A stretch of 8,809 bases of DNA from Candidatus Omnitrophota bacterium. GTDB taxonomy: Bacteria > Omnitrophota > Koll11 > Zapsychrales > Fredricksoniimonadaceae. The stretch spans positions 1 to 8,809 of the forward strand of contig JAHFGF010000061.1 in assembly GCA_023247595.1 (NCBI GenBank), in the 5' to 3' direction. The notes under the pieces were generated by a model, which did not search any database, was not told where the DNA came from, and saw nothing but the letters and a program-made list of their open reading frames with translations. Positions within the stretch are counted from its first letter, which is position 1. Every line of letters begins with the position of its first letter. This document shows positions 5,843 through 8,809 of the stretch, piece after piece. The translations under genes were made by a program, and so were the position numbers.

Positions 5843-6742
5843 ATGCGTATTCAGGTTTATCTTTCACATAATGGTGTCTGTTCCCGACGGGATGCGATGG
5901 TCTTTATTAAAGACGGACGCGTTGCCCTTAATGGAGTGATTGTTAAGGAGCCTTCGACCGCGGTTGACCCTTCAAAGGACCGCATTGAGGTTGACGGCCG
6001 GCATATTGCGGCTAAAAAATTTGATTATGTTCTCTTGCATAAACCAGCTGGTTTTGTGACGACCAAAGAAGATGTCCATGCCGAACGCACGGTGATGGAT
6101 TTGCTCCCTAAGCATCTGCAGCATCTGGTTCCGGTTGGCCGGTTGGATAAAGATACCGAAGGTTTACTATTATTGACGAATGATGGCGATTTAACGTTTC
6201 GCCTCACGCACCCTCAATTTGTTATTGATAAAACATATCTGGTCCAAATCGGCGGCACGCTATTATTAGAGAAAAAACTCAGGCTTGAACGAGGCGTTCA
6301 CATTGAAGGCGGAATGACACAGCCGGCGAAAATTTCAGATGTGAAAGAAAAAAACGGACAAACGGAATTTCTTATGACCATCTATGAAGGCCGTAAACGG
6401 CAGGTGCGTTTGATGATGAAATCCGTGGGTTGTTCCGTGCGTTATCTTAAAAGGATGGCCCAGGGGCCGCTTCAATTAGGAAACTTGGTATTGGGCCAAT
6501 GGCGTGCGCTTTTGCCGGCAGAGATTTCCGCGCTTAAGTTGTCTCGTTCTCCACAAAAAGTTACGCAACAGGTACAGGCTCCTAAAGCAAGGATTATGAA
6601 AGCACCGGCGGTTAAGCGTCCACGCGAAAAACAATCGGAGCATGAATACCAAACGCGGGGTTTTAGTTCCCGTGGAAAAACCGGACAACATTCCAAACGA
6701 ACATTTTCAAAAAGCAGAAGACCAAAAAATGATCACTCTTAA
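5843..6742 (+). CDS. rRNA pseudouridine synthase, RsuA/RluB/RluE/RluF family, with basic tail
   Basis: Isomerises a specific uridine in rRNA to pseudouridine during ribosome assembly. Residues 1-58 are an S4 RNA-binding domain (QVYLSHNGVCSRRDA, GRVALNG), which begins at the first residues and so fixes the start. The catalytic domain runs from LLHKPAGFVTT (64-74) through GRLDKDTEGLLLLTNDG (99-115), where Asp102 is the catalytic aspartate, to EGRKRQVRLMM (182-192), the family's C-terminal signature. Residues 233-299 are an added tail rich in Lys, Arg, Gln and Ser, without hydrophobic core residues, probably disordered and RNA-binding. RsuA, RluB, RluE and RluF cannot be separated with confidence; the family-typical catalytic core is complete. 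No Shine-Dalgarno lies at normal distance; a hairpin-rich leader precedes the gene. Its end overlaps the ABC-F gene by 14 bases. Confidence 0.94.
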   Translation: MRIQVYLSHNGVCSRRDAMVFIKDGRVALNGVIVKEPSTAVDPSKDRIEVDGRHIAAKKFDYVLLHKPAGFVTTKEDVHAERTVMDLLPKHLQHLVPVGRLDKDTEGLLLLTNDGDLTFRLTHPQFVIDKTYLVQIGGTLLLEKKLRLERGVHIEGGMTQPAKISDVKEKNGQTEFLMTIYEGRKRQVRLMMKSVGCSVRYLKRMAQGPLQLGNLVLGQWRALLPAEISALKLSRSPQKVTQQVQAPKARIMKAPAVKRPREKQSEHEYQTRGFSSRGKTGQHSKRTFSKSRRPKNDHS

Positions 6743-8675
6743 TAATGTTTCAAAAAATTTCGACGCGCGCATGCTTCTGGATGAAGTTACCTTAAGCATT
6801 TTTCCGAATGAAAAAATCGGTTTAACCGGGCCTAACGGCGCTGGAAAATCAACTTTGTTTTCCATTGTCCGAGGGACGATGGAGCCGACTTCAGGGGAAG
6901 TCAATATCCAGAAAAATTTAAAAGTGGGTTATCTCGCCCAGGAAGCGCATTTTGATTCCAAACATACCGTCATGCAGGAAATGGTTTCGGGCGACTCGCA
7001 TATGCGCGAGCTTATCGATGAGAAACAACGGCTTGAAGACGCTAACAAAGCTGATTCCGCGCGTTACGGCGATGTCTTAGAAGAGCTCGAACACATGGGC
7101 GTTTATGAAATCGAACATAAGGCCGAGAAGATTTTGACTGGTCTGGGTTTTAAAGAGGAAGATATTTATAAACCGGTTTCGCAGTTAAGCGGCGGCTGGC
7201 AGATGCGTACGCTTTTGGCAAAGCTTTTGACGTATCAGTATGATATTTTGCTTCTCGATGAGCCGACCAACTATCTTGATTTGGAAGCGACGCTGTGGCT
7301 TAAGGATTTTTTGGCCAAATTCCAGGGCACATTCGTTATTATTTCTCACGATAAGATTTTTCTTAATGATGTCACCAATTACACCATCATTCTTGAATCA
7401 GGGAAGATGACTAAGGTAAAAGGTAATTACACGCAGTATGAGGAGCAAAAGGAGATTAACCTTAAAACTCTTGAGCGCCAGAAGAAAGTCGTTGATAAAA
7501 AGCGCGAACAGCTTGAGCGTTTTGCCGAACGTTTTCACGCCCAGCCCAACAAGGCTTCCGCCGTGCGCAATAAGAGGCGGATGCTCGAAAAATTAGATGA
7601 GATTGAGATCCCAGAAGATAAGGTAAGCATCCGCGATTTTGAATTTCCAGAAACGCAGGACAGCGGCTATGTGGTGGTGTCTCTTAAAGATGTTTCCAAA
7701 TCATACGGCGATAAAAAAATTTATGAGCATCTGGATTTTGAATTGACCCGTGGACAAAAACTCTGTTTGGTTGGTCCTAACGGGGCGGGTAAATCAACGC
7801 TTTTAAAAATGCTTGCCGATGTCATTCCGTCCGACACAGGATCTCGAAAATTGGGGCATAATGTGACCTCCGGTTATTTTTCTCAAACCCGTCTGGATGT
7901 CTTAAGTCCAAACCGAACCGTGTTTGAAGAATTATTAACGGCCACAACCACCAGTATTCCTCAATCCAAGGCGCGGTCCCTTTTGGGTATTTTTAATTTT
8001 CGCGGGGATGATGTGTTTAAACCGGTTTCTGTTTTGTCCGGTGGCGAAAAAAGCCGGTTGATTTTGGCGAAACTGCTCATTAATCCGCCCAATTTTATTC
8101 TGCTCGATGAGCCCACAACCCATTTGGATATCGACGGTGTGGAAGCTTTGACGCGGTGTTTTAAATCTTACGAAGGAACGCTGTGTTTCATTAGCCACGA
8201 TTTGTTTTTTATCAAAGAAATCGCCAATCACATTGTTGAAGTCAACGGCGGGCAAATTAAAACGTATCCCGGCGACCTGAATTATTTTCTGGAGAGAAAA
8301 GCCGGTATCGATTTGGCAGACAAAGCCAAGGCCGATCAGTTAAAGATGGCTGCCAAAGCCATGAGTCAATCGCATAAACAAAAGCAGGAAAGCGAAAGCA
8401 ATTCGGCCATGTCCGAAATGGAGCGCCAGCACAAACAGGCGCTCAAACGGCTTGAAGAGATCAAAAAATTAATCCGTAACTTGGAAAAAGAAGACCAGGA
8501 GCTGGAGACCGAAACTTATGTGAAGTCGCGCATTTTAAGTGATATCACCAAAGCGCGTGACCCGCAAATACTCAAGGAATGCGGCCAAAGGCTTAAAGAA
8601 ATTCAAACCCGCCGCCGGGAAATCATGACCGACATCAACGCCATGAAGGAAGAACAGCGGCGGATTAGTAAGTAA
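6729..8675 (+). CDS. ABC-F family ATPase (Uup/YdiF/EttA-type ribosome factor)
   Basis: A soluble protein of 648 residues with two ABC domains and no membrane segment, as in ABC-F factors that bind the ribosomal E site and act on translation. Domain 1 has Walker A GPNGAGKST (34-42), signature LSGGWQMR (153-160), Walker B ILLLDEPT (173-180) and switch histidine His207. Domain 2 has an identical Walker A (349-357), LSGGEKSR (436-443), ILLDEPT (457-463) and His490. Both catalytic glutamates are present (178, 461). Between the domains, residues about 235-300 form the charged helical linker (P-site tRNA-interaction region) with the family sequence QPNKASAVRNKRRMLEKL (272-289). Residues about 560-648 form a charged C-terminal coiled coil, as in Uup and YdiF. 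Start ATG 6729 (MITLNNVSKNF) is where such proteins begin; the frame is open to ATG 6642, but this only adds residues read from the preceding gene. Antibiotic protection cannot be claimed from sequence. Confidence 0.95.
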   Translation: MITLNNVSKNFDARMLLDEVTLSIFPNEKIGLTGPNGAGKSTLFSIVRGTMEPTSGEVNIQKNLKVGYLAQEAHFDSKHTVMQEMVSGDSHMRELIDEKQRLEDANKADSARYGDVLEELEHMGVYEIEHKAEKILTGLGFKEEDIYKPVSQLSGGWQMRTLLAKLLTYQYDILLLDEPTNYLDLEATLWLKDFLAKFQGTFVIISHDKIFLNDVTNYTIILESGKMTKVKGNYTQYEEQKEINLKTLERQKKVVDKKREQLERFAERFHAQPNKASAVRNKRRMLEKLDEIEIPEDKVSIRDFEFPETQDSGYVVVSLKDVSKSYGDKKIYEHLDFELTRGQKLCLVGPNGAGKSTLLKMLADVIPSDTGSRKLGHNVTSGYFSQTRLDVLSPNRTVFEELLTATTTSIPQSKARSLLGIFNFRGDDVFKPVSVLSGGEKSRLILAKLLINPPNFILLDEPTTHLDIDGVEALTRCFKSYEGTLCFISHDLFFIKEIANHIVEVNGGQIKTYPGDLNYFLERKAGIDLADKAKADQLKMAAKAMSQSHKQKQESESNSAMSEMERQHKQALKRLEEIKKLIRNLEKEDQELETETYVKSRILSDITKARDPQILKECGQRLKEIQTRRREIMTDINAMKEEQRRISK

Positions 8676-8682
8676 TAATTTA

Positions 8683-8735
8683 AGGACACAAGACACAAAA
8701 AATATTTAGAAAATTTTGGTAGTGTCTTGTTCCCT
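8683..8735. repeat. Imperfect inverted repeat between the ABC-F gene and the next gene
   Basis: ACAAGACAC (8688-8696) pairs perfectly with GTGTCTTGT (8722-8730); with two mismatches the stem extends to AGG (8683-8685) and CCT (8733-8735). The 25-base loop is AT-rich and can itself pair (AAAAT with ATTTT). No T run follows on either strand, so it does not look like an intrinsic terminator. It could be a protein-binding site, an mRNA structure in the leader of the next gene, or a mobile-element remnant. It fills most of the 78-base gap. Confidence 0.55.
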
Positions 8736-8740
8736 AATAT

Positions 8741-8746
8741 AGGTGA
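8741..8746 (+). promoter_or_regulatory. Ribosome-binding site of the right-edge gene
   Basis: AGGTGA seven bases before ATG 8754 is a good Shine-Dalgarno match and supports that codon as the start of the truncated gene at the right edge. Confidence 0.6.
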
Positions 8747-8753
8747 CTTGATT

Positions 8754-8809
8754 ATGAACCTCAAACTCGACCTACACGATATTTATTCCGAAGGACACAA
8801 ACTTGATCA
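8754..8809 (+). CDS. Start of a probable Smr-domain (MutS2-type) protein (partial)
   Basis: Only 18 full codons are visible before the window ends: MNLKLDLHDIYSEGHKLD. The LDLHDIY beginning resembles the LDLHG-type motif that opens the Smr domain, a small nuclease-like or nucleic-acid-binding domain found at the end of MutS2 and as a separate small protein; in short stand-alone Smr proteins this motif sits at the very N-terminus, as here. A good ribosome-binding site (AGGTGA, 8741-8746) supports the start. The rest of the domain is not seen, so the assignment rests on about ten residues and could be wrong. Confidence 0.5.
   Translation, partial: MNLKLDLHDIYSEGHKLD

Noticed and set aside
6642..6728. 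Upstream start of the ABC-F gene at ATG 6642.
   Set aside because: The extra 29 residues are read from the pseudouridine synthase tail in another frame, and ABC-F proteins normally begin with the short M-I-x-L-x-x-V-S-K strand found at 6729.
7935..8255. Antisense ORF of 106 codons opposite the second ABC domain.
   Set aside because: Shadow of conserved ABC signature and Walker B coding sequence; no independent start signal or domain.
1..8809. A new defence, mobile or biosynthetic system spanning the window.
   Set aside because: All complete genes belong to known families with mostly housekeeping roles; no effector, nuclease-helicase pair, transposase, reverse transcriptase, CRISPR repeat or tRNA-linked integration site can be seen.

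Overview
The window is bacterial chromosomal DNA of moderate GC content. It is densely packed, and every convincing gene is on the + strand. Ten coding regions are supported: eight complete, one cut at the left edge and one cut at the right edge. Gaps between genes are under 90 bases and several junctions overlap (ATGA overlaps at 1438-1441 and 3761-3764, an 11-base overlap at 4950-4960, a 14-base overlap at 6729-6742). No tRNA, rRNA, CRISPR array, transposase gene or phage gene is visible. The host cannot be named from this sequence. The gene mix and base composition would fit an uncultured Gram-negative-type lineage such as Candidatus Omnitrophota or a relative, but that is only a guess.

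Layout. (1) 2-211 is the tail of a charged, coiled-coil protein. (2) 248-1989 holds a class I/II PLP aminotransferase with altered active-site positions, followed with a 4-base overlap by a PduO-type ATP:cob(I)alamin adenosyltransferase. (3) A candidate promoter at 2015-2043 precedes a long same-strand run: a dCMP deaminase, a stand-alone response-regulator receiver, a membrane-anchored Bem46-type alpha/beta hydrolase, a glycoside hydrolase of the GH5 exo-glucanase type without a signal peptide, and a SpoU/TrmH rRNA or tRNA 2'-O-methyltransferase. (4) An 89-base spacer at 5754-5842 contains a perfect 20-base GC-rich palindrome and a second small hairpin, and also reads as a 28-codon ORF. (5) A RsuA/RluB-type pseudouridine synthase with a long basic tail overlaps an ABC-F ATPase. 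(6) A 78-base spacer with an imperfect inverted repeat precedes the first 18 codons of a probable Smr-domain protein.

Functionally the right half is a ribosome-centred cluster (methyltransferase, pseudouridine synthase, ABC-F factor), while the left half is mixed metabolism (amino-acid-type transamination, B12 cofactor activation, pyrimidine deoxynucleotide supply, glucan and ester hydrolysis) with one signalling protein. This looks like a housekeeping stretch rather than an accessory island, and I see no credible new multi-gene system. The items most worth checking are the REP-like palindrome in front of the pseudouridine synthase gene, the non-canonical aminotransferase active site, and the apparently cytoplasmic GH5 enzyme.
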